Assembly: GCA_034509495.1 (NCBI GenBank)
Contig: CM067510.1
Coordinates: forward strand, 32,531,750 to 32,595,749
DNA length: 64,000 nucleotides
Reading direction: 5' to 3'
Source: Acestrorhynchus altus
Taxonomy: Eukaryota > Chordata > Actinopteri > Characiformes > Acestrorhynchidae
A model generated the notes under the pieces. The model ran no database searches. It had not been told where the DNA came from and was given only the letters and a program-made list of their open reading frames with translations. Positions 1 through 12,313 of the stretch are shown here, one piece after another; positions within the stretch are counted from its first letter, which is position 1; every line of letters starts with the position of its first letter. The position numbers and the translations under genes are program-made.

Positions 1-99
1 ACTGGGTGCGAAAGGTTTAGCTGTTGTCTTTTGAATATAAAATGAAGACACCACATGTCACCCAGACCTATGGACATTAGGATTTGCTCCAGGTTCTGG

Positions 100-480
100 G
101 TGGCATGGTGGCGCCTCACAGCTCCCGGGCTCTGGGGTTGTGAGTTTGACCTTTGCTGGAGTACCTGGGTTTCCTCCAGGTACTCTGGTTTCCTCCCAAC
201 TTCCAGCAACACACCGTAAATTGCTCCTAGTTGTAAGTGCGTGTGGGTGAATGGATCTGTGTGGTACCCTTCCATGGACTGGTGCCCTGTCTAGGGGATA
301 TTTGTGACTTGCTGTCAGCGTTTCTGGATAAACTGCAGGCCCTGATCGTAAAGATGAACGAATGCGCCGGATTTTGGTGTCTGTCTGTGGCAAACCTGGA
401 GGAAATAACAAGGTTGTTTCGATAACGCAATCCATACAATGAACAGGAGACCAAATAGCAGGGTATGATCTCAAACACAC
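100..480 (+). repeat. Degenerate fish dispersed repeat (SINE- or MITE-like)
   Basis: The order 'GGTTGTGAGTTTGAC', 'GGGTTTCCTCCAGGTACTC', 'GTTTCCTCCCA', 'TGGACTGGTGCCCTGTC' follows a very common teleost interspersed repeat. The copy is diverged, with indels. Its class is not certain from sequence alone. The 39835-39955 copy resembles its 3' portion. Confidence 0.6.
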
Positions 481-1064
481 ACACACCCATCATGACTACG
501 CCTGCCAGCTGTTTGTAATGTGAGAGTGTAGTTTCAGATGAGGTCATGCAGTGTGTTCATACTTAATGTGGTCAAATGTGGGGAAATCGAGCCACAGTGC
601 TTCTCATTGTAATAGCTGTATGTGAACGAACGGCTGTGGTCGGGGTGTTTTGTGTGGGCTCGGCCTGTTTAAGCCTTTTACAGAGTGTTTTACAGTTTCT
701 TGAAGAATGAGGGGTTTGTTTGAACACCACGGCATTGCTTGTCCAGCTACTCAACCACCACAGTGTTGTAAACATGAAGCAATGATGGGCTACTGGGTTC
801 ACAATCCACACATCCATGTCCTGCAGCTTGTCCAGCAGCTGCTTCTGAAGTGGATGGTGTTTCTGCATGAGCAGACCTGAGAAGGAATGGATTGATGTTA
901 TTACCAAACCCCTGACAGCCTTCTCTGCCTTCCTGGAAGTTACTGTAAGTTGTGCTGACTTCAGTATTAGCTGTGATTAGAGCAGCACATCATGGACGAC
1001 GTGGGCCGCGTTGTGATTGACATTCCGCAATGCTGTTAAGCTTCCACATAGTGCCAGTTACTCA

Positions 1065-1265
1065 CCCTTGTTAGGACTCTTCCCCCATTGCACATGATGC
1101 TCCAGATTCTAGGAGGACGGAGACAAGCACGTGTCTCCTACAAAACATGTGAGATCAGCCCACACCTCTCTTTGAACTGCTGCCATTGCACCGCTGTTAG
1201 GCAGCCAACACGAAAGTGCAGATGAAACGGCAAACGGACGCCTGTACCGATTAGCAGTGCTTCTG
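1065..1265. repeat. Dispersed repeat copy, shared with 25985-26290
   Basis: Matching landmarks in the same order: an AGGACG block, GAGCACGTGTCTCC-like text, TCAGCC, a TTTGAACTGC block and GCAGCCAACACG. The second copy reads GGCAGCCAACGCACTCAG at the equivalent place. Both are intronic and diverged. Confidence 0.5.
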
Positions 1266-1560
1266 TTGGATTGTTGGATCATGTGAAAGCTTTGATATAA
1301 TCAATTGTTCACCAGATCATGTGAAATATTTAGGGGGGGGGTTAGGACACATACAATTTGTCCTGAACTGAACTGTGACTTCTGTCTACCCTTAAACATC
1401 TACTCTCAACACAATCTGTGTGCATCCATTTTCCAATATCCTAATAATTCCAAAATTGTGATGGGAATCAAGCAATGCATTGCATCTGACTGCGGAGTGT
1501 TTTAATCTGCTTCACTTATGCCTTATTTGTATCTGTTCTCCTTCTTGTCTTTGTCCACAG

Positions 1561-1798
1561 TCTCCAAGCTCTCTGTGTTTATCAGAGAGAACAGTGAGGA
1601 ATTTGCAAGGCCCTCATCTCTCAACATCACCAGGGAGTCCCCTGACTCCTCCCTGAGGAGACATGGAGGCCCAGGGAGGAGCTGGGTTCAGGGGACTGCT
1701 GGCCCCAAGCCCTCAGAGCGAGGCGGTGACTCATGAGATGGAGGAATTGTCCCTGCAGCCCACCCAGAACTTGCCCCCTCTCAACGAGCGCAAGAATG
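1561..1798 (+). CDS. mrtfb: mrtfb first coding exon with 5' UTR part
   Basis: Acceptor after TTTGTCCACAG at 1560; donor AATG|GTGAGT after 1798. ATG at 1663 is the first in frame, because an in-frame TGA lies at 1654-1656 in the same exon, so 1561-1662 is 5' UTR. It encodes 45 residues including APSPQSEAVTHE and NLPPLNERKN, which match the N-terminal box of long MRTF-B forms. It ends in phase 1. Confidence 0.9.
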
Positions 1799-4700
1799 GT
1801 GAGTCCACTGCACTCTCGCTTATCAGTCTGCAAGATCAATTTCTCTCACTGTATTCTGACGTGGCAGATTGGAGGGAGCAGGTTTACCCGGGGCATCTGC
1901 TGGTAAACAGCGGCTTGCCGATTTTCTGTGAAACAGCCTTGTAGACGCCAGGCGTAGGACAAGACATCAGTTCAGATGAACCATTAATGCCTGCAGTAGA
2001 CATTTTTGAGCTTTGAAACACTCACAGCGTCTTTTATTTGTTTTCTTTGTGACTTTAAACCTCCTCACTGCAACCACTTCAGCAAAGTGCCCTTAGATAC
2101 AGATTATTAAGAGACAGTTGTAATAAAAATGTGTGTTTCCTGGACTGTGGTTGGTCAGATGAACGGATGCTTAGCCTAAGGATGTCTTTAAGAATTTGAT
2201 ATATACTACTTATTTGATATTATCATAACCACAACCACAAAGCAGCTTTATAGAGATAAAAAAACAAAAATAGATCAACACACAAATCATATAAAGGATA
2301 GACAATTTTAAACACCTGGTCAGAATTTCTGTTGCTGGTTATAGTTTATGAGGAGAAGACAAATGGAAACAGTTTGGTGTCCTGTATTCAAAGGAGCATC
2401 TAAGCAAGTCTGATGCATTTTGGAAAGAAGTGCTTTGGACTGATTAAATGAAAAACAAAAAGGTTTGGCCACAATTAGCAATGTTGTTATTGGAGAAAAT
2501 GGTGCAGAACTACATGAAAAGAACACCTCTCCAACTGTTAAGGTTGTGGGTTGTGTTGCAGCCAGTGGCACAGTGAACCTTTGATTCTTAGAGGGAAGAA
2601 TGAATTCCAAAAATGCCAGTAATTTCTGGAAGCAAACATTACGCTGTCTATTAAAAAAAAGCAAAAACGCAACTCAGAATCCACAATAGACAACCTCCCG
2701 AGGCACAAGACGAAGGATCTGCCATGGTCTTCAGAGTTCAGAATCTGTGGCTAGACCTCAGAAGAGCAACGTAAGATTCTCAGAACTATCAGCTGCTACA
2801 AAAAACATGTTAGAATTACATATTTGAACAGGAATGGCAAACCTGCTGCATGCCAGTGTATCTGCTGAACTATTCTGTAGCTCGGACAGCTACAGCAGAC
2901 GTGATGTTTCCTCAGCACTGTTTGACACCTTGACCCACCGTTAAACTCTTACCCGAAGCAACAGCAGAGGAATCCCTCACCGTCCCTCTGAAACATAACG
3001 AGTCCACAGTGCTTTGATTGACATGTCAAAAGTAGCAGAAATGTCCTCCTGTAGAAGGTCGCAGCATTTTGTTGGACGGCTGTTGTCGGACTGCTGTGTG
3101 AAAGGTCACTGGGTCTGCTGAGGTCAGTGGTGTCACTGAAGGGAGGTGTTCGTGCTGTCAGTCACTGTCAGAGCCACAGGACTGCTTGCTTGTGCAATAG
3201 GCTTTGCGAGTCCCTGTTGGGCTGAAGACGTGCTTGTTGGGCTGCTTGGTCGAAGTTATCGATGACGTCGATGCTGGAAATACGTCCTGGTTTCTGAACC
3301 AGTTTAGGTTCCCACTCGTTCTGGTGGTAAACCTGTGTTCCCACCAATAAGGATGAGATAAACTGGAATGATGGTGAAATACTGGTTTATTACTAAAACG
3401 TGTCCAACATTAAATGAAAGAAAGAGAAGTGATCTGTACCAGCGAGCGTGCGGTGTACACCCAACACTCTGTAGAGTCCAGAATGGACTGTTGGAGGGTT
3501 TGTCCGGTGGTGTCTGGCCTATAGGCTTGATGGGACGTTACCATAGTGATTTCCTTTCTGCTTCTCGTTTCTTTGTGTAGGAAACACCGTAAATACAACA
3601 GTTCGGGTTTACATTTACACTGAAATCTCTGCTCTTCACTCTGTAAACCTGTGTTCACCAGAAACGCAGTCATTGGTGGCAGCCTTACTTGCTTGCCCCT
3701 TCAGAGCTGAGGATGCTGTGGCTGGGAGGGGTTAAGGTGCAGATCCCGCCTCTGCCCCTCCTGTTAGGAGTGAAAGTGGAAAAGTTAGGCAGTCAGCATG
3801 ATCTGCTCGGCAGTAAGAGAGGAGACGAAGGAAGCCGTGGATTCCGGAAAGGCTGTTTGCAATGGATATCTGTGACGACACTGATTAAGCCTCGGAGCTC
3901 ACTGGAGGCTGGAAGAGCAATCAGGGTCATCATGGCCTGTCTGGAAGTGGAGCACAGTGTGGGCTGCAGGAACACCTTCGGTTCAGGTGCTGCTCTTTCC
4001 TACTTAAGAGATGGATGTTTTTCAGTGGTGTCATATTTCCTGATCCAGCAGAGGAGATGATGATGATGATGATGATGATGATGATCTAAGGAACTGATTT
4101 TATAGCTGTAATTAGATCTGACCGATATTTACTCTTCAAAATATTGTAAATCTTTAGACATCAGAACACCTAACCCTGACTAAACCTGTTAGTACCATGA
4201 ACAGAATGCTACAGTGTAAGTCCAGAGACCTGGCACTCATTCAGACCTTGGTTGAGGAGATCTTCTGGTTCTGGCCTTGAACAACTGTGACTTTTCCCTT
4301 TTCTCAAGCAGACAAAACAAGTTTGTGATTGTTCTAGAGAGACAGACATCTACTTACTGACTCATTATCCACATCAGCCTGACCTGTGTGGGCTCTCCAG
4401 GGCGGACAGGCCACTTGCATTAACGCCAGAGTGAGCAGGCAGCTGAGTCACTGGGGCAGCCTGAAGTCCAGCCGCACTCGGAGAGCTGCTGTAGATGTTC
4501 ATTCCTTACTCCGTTGACTTTTAAGTCCCCCGGACACTGCAAAGGGTTCAGCTGCTGACCTCGGCTTACGAGTGACCTCGTGCTTATGTGCTCGTAGAAA
4601 TATATAGATATTTGAATTAATAAAGTTGAAATTCAGCCGAATATTCCCAGATATTTTCTCTTGAATCTGTTTTTCTGGCAGGAAAAATGTGCAGCTTATT

Positions 4701-4834
4701 GAAAGGTCTTATGTAATGTTTATAGTAGGAAGGGACGCGTGGGATTCTTTTGCGAGGTTGGATTTCCCTCTGAACTCTTGTCTGTGTGTGATTTAGAGAA
4801 TGAATCCAGGTGGAACGTTTGATCTCCTGTCTTA

Positions 4835-4904
<70 letters not shown>

Positions 4905-5486
4905 ATAGTAGCTGGCTGTGTAGATTGACCTCCTCCTTTTCTTCCTAACAGTCCTGCAGTTGCGCCTGCAGCAGAGACGCACTCGGGAGCAGCTTGTTGA
5001 CCAGGGCATCATGCCACGTAAGTACAGTTCAGTACATTCTTAAAATAAAGACCTTTAATTGGACAAGCTTATTATCAATATATAGGAATATAAACAGAGC
5101 GGGATACGGGCTGAGCTATATATCGATATTTATATCTATATCGGGATTTAAACAGAGCGTGATACGGGCTGAGCGATATATCGATATTTATATCTATATC
5201 AGGATATAAACAGAGCGTGATATGGGCTGATCGATATATCGATATTTATATCTATATCAGGATATAAACAGAGCGTGATATGGGCTGAGCGATATATCGA
5301 TATTTATATCTATATCAGGATATAAACAGAGCGTGATATGGGCTGAGCGATATATCGATATTTATATCTATATTGGGATATAAACAGAGCGAGATACGGG
5401 CTGAGCGATATATCGATATTTATGTGTATATCGGGCACCCTGCTTTGAGCTACTCAGATTTTCAGCACAGTTGTAGTCTGTAAGAC

Positions 5487-5528
<42 letters not shown>

Positions 5529-8500
5529 CGCAGCCCTCAAGAGCCCAGCAGCGTTTCATGAGCAGATTCGGAGTCTGGAGAGAGCCAGGGTAAGAGCAGC
5601 CATGCTTGGATCCTTATCTTCACTAAAGCCACTTTGGCCTCTCAGCTCGATGTGAATCATACAGACCACTCACATCCTGACGTAACCCGAGGCCCCGTAA
5701 TCCCCCTAAACGTGTTTCCAATTGTCTGAACGCTCTCCTGCCTTTTTCTGAGAACATGAACAAGAACACAATGTTTCTTTTATTCTTGGTTTCGGGGGTT
5801 TTTATCAAGCATCTGTGTTTAATCGTAACAACGACACAAACCACTCAAATGACCCAGATCAGATGTTTAGGCATGAGATCGATAAGGAGGTGCAGTCGAT
5901 TCCCGTAAATGCTACGGTTGGAGATGAATCAACAAGGCCTGTGGTAAGTGGACCATCCCTACTGTGAAACATGGTGGTGGTGGAGCGCTGATGTTTTGGG
6001 GATGTGCGAGATACACAGGCACGGAGAACTTCAGAATCAATGGCTCAGAAAGTACTGGAGGAACATTTACGCTCGTCAGCCCAGAAGCTGCGGAGGTCGA
6101 TCGGCCGTTGGCTACAGAAGAAAAAAGGTTCTGGAGGTCATTCTTCTGACCTTAATATCAACCGGAGATCTCAAACGTGCAGTTTATGGAAGATCTAGAT
6201 CTGAGCCTCATTCACGCCTACCACCAAAGACCTGAAGCTGAAACGATGAAGAACTGTGGATCGTAACCGTCTGATCAGCGTCCTTCGGTTGTTTCTTTGA
6301 TTTTAAGAAGAATAAAAAAATTACGTGATGCATCGAGCGTCACATGATCCTTCAGTGTTACCTGTGACTCTGATCTGCCGAACGGAGTAATGATCTAAGG
6401 TCAGTGATGGAAAGATCTCCTAACTCCAGCACATCTTTATACAACCTCTTCATCTTTCCCTGAACTCCAGTAAAACCAGTATACCAGTAAAAAAGTACCA
6501 TCTTAAGGGATACATTACTGTTTATTACTGAATACCAGTGATTAATATGATGAATTATTATTATTATTATTTATTTATTAATTATTACCGTGATATTACC
6601 GTGTCATCACCTGCTGTACTGTTTATCATATTTCATGCTGAGATGGTACTATATGACGCACCGTTGACTGTAATTACCAAACACATGAACAGCGTTCAGG
6701 CTTCAGGTTGGTTTCTTCTGCTCTATGTCGTACGGTGACAGAAACCACAATCGGGTCTGTTGGAGGTAACTTATTAGTTTGATATGCTTTGTAGGACGTG
6801 TGTGATTTATTACGTGGTAAGATTTTATTTATATATCTGCTTTTCATGTGGAGGTGTGATATGTAGAAAAGCTGAAGATGCTCTACTTTCCTCCACAGAC
6901 TGAGAACTTCTTAAAGCACAAGATCCGCAGCCGCCCCGAAAGGGCTGAGCTGGTCCGCATGCACATCTTACAAGGTAGGACGTCAATCCAGCGTAACATG
7001 TCTTCTGTTAGTAGATCGTTAAAAATCTGTACTTTTAATTGGTCAAAATTTGAGTTCATATCAGTACAAGCCTGTTATTTTACGTCAGAATGACGAAGGG
7101 CTTGTCATTCTACGTCGGGACATTGGGACACAGCGAGTCTTTCACGCTCTTTATTCGAGACATCGATGGACATTTGCGTCTTGATTAATGCTGGACATTG
7201 TCATGTACGAGTCGTCAAGGATCTTCTGAAAATAACAATGTCTGCTGTAACTGTCTCCTCTAAATACGGTTATTTTCAGGTTGTTAAAGGTACGTCAAAC
7301 TAATAAAGACGTAAAGAAATCGCTAAATATCGTCTTGGTAACGATCCCTGTCTCGTGACACTACCGTGTTATTCGATTTTTGGCAACACACAGCCCTAGA
7401 GTCTGTTAGGGTTCGCTTTGAGTCTAGAACCAGCTGCTTCACCAGCTTTCTCAAGACAAACCGCCATCGTAACGCTGTCCCAGACGTTGCATTTCTTTAA
7501 TTTTTTTGTCTCCGCCTCCACATTCTATAAATACGTGGAGAGAACTCTATTGATCCCTTGCGGGGGTTCCCTCGGGGACATTCAGCAGTAGCATCAATAC
7601 AGTGGACAGCGAAGATGATAATAATAATAATAATGACATAGTAAGTATACGTAAGTTACGTGAGATTGTTACGTAACAGGTTTAGGGTTACCGGTTCCTT
7701 TGCTTTAGTACCATAATGCCAATAATAAGAGTTGGGATTTTAATTTGCGGAGTATTTTGGTATTGTCTATGCTGAATGCTGTTGGTTTACGGTGTTTTTA
7801 CAGAGACAGCAGCAGAACCCTCACTGCAGGCCACCCAGCTGAAACTCAAGAGAGCCCGGCTAGCCGATGACCTCAACGAGAAAATCGCCCAGCGGCCTGG
7901 CCCGATGGAACTGGTGGAGAAGAATATCCTGCCTGTGGATTCCAGCGTCAAAGAGGCCATCATTGGTAACGGAGTTGCTAAGGATGAACATCTCGATTCT
8001 TACATTTAGGAAATATTTGATGAAGTTTAAAATATGTATTATGTGCGATTAAAGGAGGGTCATCTGGACCCATGTACACACGTCCTCCAGGATAAATGGT
8101 CATGCATTGTGAAATTTTGGGCAGTGATTCATTTTGACCTTCGTGTTCCGTCCTGCCGTGTGTTTTTGGCAGATGGCCAGATGCAGTATCCCAAAACCCT
8201 GCCGGACATGTTTGATGAAGACAGCGGCGACGCCTTCTCTCCAGAGCAGCCGGGTAGTCAGGAATCCCACGGATCTGCAGCATCACCCGGAGAGCCCAAG
8301 GCCGTGGAGGCCACGTCGCCGCTTCCCAATAACTTCTTACAGGTGCTTAAACGTCAGGAACGATACTTGGAATTTTCATCGCATGTCTGCATCAGAAATT
8401 TCATTTAATACCGTGTCCCGTTTCCTTTTGTCTACAGAACTGCTTTCCTCTCAAACAGGCCACAGATTTCCTCAAACCTTTATCCACCAATGACCAGCCT

Positions 8501-8642
8501 GTGAGCCCTCCGCCACCACAACCTCAGCCGGTCACTGCTGCAGCCCCCTGCAAACCTGGCCCCACTCTCCTAAAGGTCAGTCCGAAATAAGTAGTTGCCA
8601 TGAGATGTTCGTCTGTTCTCGCTGCTTGACCGTCTGTCCTGA

Positions 8643-8708
<66 letters not shown>

Positions 8709-11700
8709 TAAAGAAAAATTGAAACAAACTGTTTGGAAACACCTGGATTTTTGCATTTTAAACACTAATAAACATGATCTAAGTCACAATTCTAGACAAA
8801 GTCACACGTTTTATTGAGAGCACTGAATAAACAGCCACAGTGCAGGCTAGAAAAAGTAAGTGAACCTCTGTTTTCATGTCTTTAAGTGCAAAATGGAAAC
8901 ATTTCGTCCAGGCAAGGAGATGAGGTTGGACGGGTGGCTTTCACGTGTACTTGTCCCAGTAAATAGTTACGCATTGTTTTGGGATCCTTTTACAAGAGAA
9001 TGTAAAGACTGCAGTCCACGGCCGCAAGCTGAGGAGACGTTGGGTGACGTGACAAGACAACGACCCAAAAACACAGTACATCAGATAAATCTAGTAAAGC
9101 AGGCGTAGGGAAACGAGGGCCAAGGTCCGGCACGGTTTGCAGATTTCCCTCATCCATCTGGTGATTAACTGGTGGGTTCAGTCAGGTGTTCCTGGGCAGC
9201 AAAAGCCCAAAATTATGCAGGAATCTGTTTTTTGATCTGTCAAGTCCGAGTCCCGTCCTTAAACTTTGAACGTGCTGCAGCCTGATTCTAAAGACCCCTT
9301 CATCATATTTCTTTAAATCTCATTCAGGTGTTCACTTACTTTTTCTAGCCTGCACTGTGGATCTATACTTAATCAAAGACGTGAACAGCAGAACCTGTTT
9401 CCAACTAGATAAGTTCACCACATTGTTCTCCTCGCTGTATTTGTCCTTCAGCAAAGTCAGCCCAAACTCCCCGGTGATAAAAGCCGCAGTAAGAAGAGCA
9501 AAGAGTCCAAACCTCGTGTGAAAAAGCTTAAGTATCATCAGTACATTCCCCCAGACCAGAAGCAGGAGCCTAGCGAAGCCCCCATGGACTCGTCTTACGC
9601 CCGCTTACTGCAGCAGCAGCAGCTCTTCCTGCAGCTTCAAATCCTCAGCCAGCAGCAACAGCAGCACTACAACTACCAGACCATTCTGCCTGCTCCGCTC
9701 AAGTAAGCTTTACCGTTGTTGTTTTTACACCCTGTTCATTCCTCCTCTTCTGTTGTCGTGCACTTCGCAGTTTGAATGCCTTGGCCTGAGCATCGGAAAT
9801 AACTGGGGCAACAGGCCTTCAGAAATACCACTGGTGCTATTTTTACCCCTTAAAGCAAATGTAAACCACAATGCCTCGGAAGTAACGTTATGAATCTGAC
9901 ACCTCGTCCTTTGCTGTCCTGTTGGAATGTTGTTGTTTTTTTTTGTATGAAAAATACACCTTAAAAGAACATTTGGCTATTCCGAGGTTCTTTGTCAACA
10001 GGTTGGGTTCTGCGCGTATTAAAGCTTCCTGAGTAGGAAAATGCCGTGGAACACTAGTAATGTTGCTGCTGCTGCCCCTCAGGCCCTTTACCTAGTTCCC
10101 AATAACAAATCCTGTTTGGTGGTCTTTATTAACGGCTTCCTTTTCCATCTCTGTCTCAACCTGTGAGATTTATTTGAACTGTGATATGTTACATTGTCCT
10201 GCCTGACGGCGCATTGTTAGACACCTGAGTTTGTCGATTGTGTGAGGGCTGGGTTTTCCATCATGCTCTTGTCCTTCTCTTTGTCCCTCCCCACGTCCCG
10301 TGATGCAGGCCCGTGATCGAGGGACAGAACAGCAGTGCCACAGTGGCAATCAGCAGCAGCAACAGCCTTCCTGCCTCCATCGTGGTGTCTCTGCCTACAG
10401 CTGCACCACCAGCACGCCCTAACAACACCCTCGCTACCCGCAAGGCTGGCACGCTGCCAGCCAACCTGGAGGAGATGAAGGTGATCACCTCAGTGGGGTT
10501 TAATGTTATTGAATGGAGAACTGAACACAGCACTTCATTATCACAATGAGTTCCTAAGCAGTGCTGGAAATGGGATTAAAACGGGACGTGGCGTTCCCCG
10601 TGTTCCACTGTGGTTGTTTTTTAATAAGCGTTCTGAAATTCGCAATCCTTCTCTTCTTGCTTTCGGTAGGTGGCTGAGCTAAAAATGGAGCTGAAGCTGC
10701 GTGGCCTCCCAGTGTCGGGAACCAAAACCGACCTCATCGAGAGGTTAAAGCCTTACCAGGAGAACCCTGCTCCCAGCAACAACGCCGGTCCCAACTCCCA
10801 ACCCTGCAACACGCCAATGGAAGTGTCCAGCACCACCATGAGCCTTTCCCCTGGCCAGCAGCCCTCTGAGATCTTGAGTGCTACTCCCCCCGTGTCCCCC
10901 GTTGTCTTAGAAACGCACGCTAGAGACGAGATGCCCGTGGACGGTCAGACAGAGACCCAAGGTCAGCCCGTGACTGCAGTTCCAGAGGAGCAGGACAGGA
11001 GGCTGCATGAGAAGGAGCGTCAAATTGAGGAGCTGCTGCGCAAGCTGGAGCAGGAGCAGCGGCTTGTGGAAGAGCTGAAGATGCAGCTGGAGGTGGAGAA
11101 AAGGGGTGGTCAGACAGTTGCAGCAGTGGAAAGTAACTCTAGTGTCAGTCCGGGTGTGTCCAAGCCCCCTGTTAAAACCGAGAACGTGGTCATCCCGAAC
11201 TGCAAAGTGACCTCACATACCACTGCTGCTATAGTAAAGCTGGAGGAAGGTCACCCCACCCAAGTGACGGCCACCCCTCTGGCACAGTTCATTATCAGCC
11301 ACCAGGGGGTGTCGCAGGTCATCGGGCAGCCGCAGACTCTCCTCACCACACAGCATGGTGGCACACAGATCCTGCTGCCAGTTTCCCTGCCCAACAACGC
11401 AACCACCATCCAGCTCCCAAATACTAATGTTAAACTACAGGTACTAGTTACATTTTCACTAATGCACTACGTTCACTCTACAAGCCTTATTTCTTAGCTG
11501 TCTTTTTTTGGTTGTAGATCTTTATAGGGGTCATGTTTGTGTTTGGAGGTACCCACGTCAGACCCCAGAACCAGAATGTTGTGAATAATCCAATAATCTT
11601 TGTCCCACCTTGGCTTACACTGACACCAGGACTTCTTAACTGATAGTGACAAAGTGTCACAGCACTACAGTTCTCAGTAGACCAAGGAGGTGCAGCAGGT

Positions 11701-12055
11701 ACGGTGTAGAGGAGCGAGTGAGAAGGTACAGAGTTTGCTGTTGAAGAAAACGATGTTACAGCCTTTAATTCAACAGCACCGGGCATGTTTAGATGTTCCC
11801 ATGGCACAGGGTAGGCTTTCATTCAAAGACTTGTGCAGGTGTTGCTGCACAGTGGAACAGCGCACCACTCCCCCACAGTCGCATAAATCTACCTGAAGGT
11901 GTTTTGCGGTTAACAGGGTTTTGATTGGGCATAATTATTTTAACAGTGCTAGGCAGCTGCTTAGAGGAGCCCATTGCTGATTGTTGGGACAAGGACTGAG
12001 AATTTGATGCTTCAGCAATTGCATCACATGGCCTTTTCCATCTGTGACTAACAGC

Positions 12056-12099
<44 letters not shown>

Positions 12100-12217
12100 A
12101 TCCATAACAACCAGAAATCTTTGTAAACTTATACAAACTCAAATGTCTTGGTTTGCCCAACTTTTATGGTCAGTCTTATTTTAAATCTTCCATTCTTGGA
12201 TTCTGTCTCTCTCTCTG

Positions 12218-12248
<31 letters not shown>

Positions 12249-12249
12249 C

Positions 12250-12313
<64 letters not shown>

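Larger units (their letters stand above)
1..1560 (+). other. mrtfb: mrtfb upstream intron or 5' region with dispersed repeats
   Basis: No coding sequence seen. Bases 85-440 carry a decayed dispersed repeat recognisable from GGTTTCCTCC, TGGACTGGTGCCCTGTC and the segment after it. Bases 1065-1265 carry a second repeat related to 25985-26290. The region ends in the acceptor at 1560, so at least one exon lies further upstream, outside the window. Confidence 0.6.
1799..4951 (+). other. mrtfb: mrtfb intron 1
   Basis: 3.15-kb intron. Contains a decayed Tc1-like copy (2330-2790), a short (GAT)n at 4056-4085 and a long (GT)n at 4837-4902. The rest (2800-4050 and 4090-4830) shows no gene or clear repeat. 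Confidence 0.75.
5018..5533 (+). other. mrtfb: mrtfb intron 2, nearly all tandem repeat
   Basis: This 516-bp intron consists mostly of a 58-bp minisatellite (5080-5435) and a (TG)17 tract (5491-5524) reaching almost to the acceptor. Confidence 0.9.
8576..9451 (+). other. mrtfb: mrtfb intron 7
   Basis: Made of a (TTA)n microsatellite (8644-8708) and a 526-bp MITE with 31-bp inverted ends (8835-9360); little unique sequence remains. Confidence 0.85.

Noticed and set aside
4617..5012. 131-codon minus frame with poly-TH
   Set aside because: Reads through a GT microsatellite and overlaps a confirmed mrtfb exon on the other strand.
10261..10533. Minus-strand 90-codon frame with a hydrophobic stretch
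   Set aside because: Antisense shadow of an mrtfb exon; no independent support.
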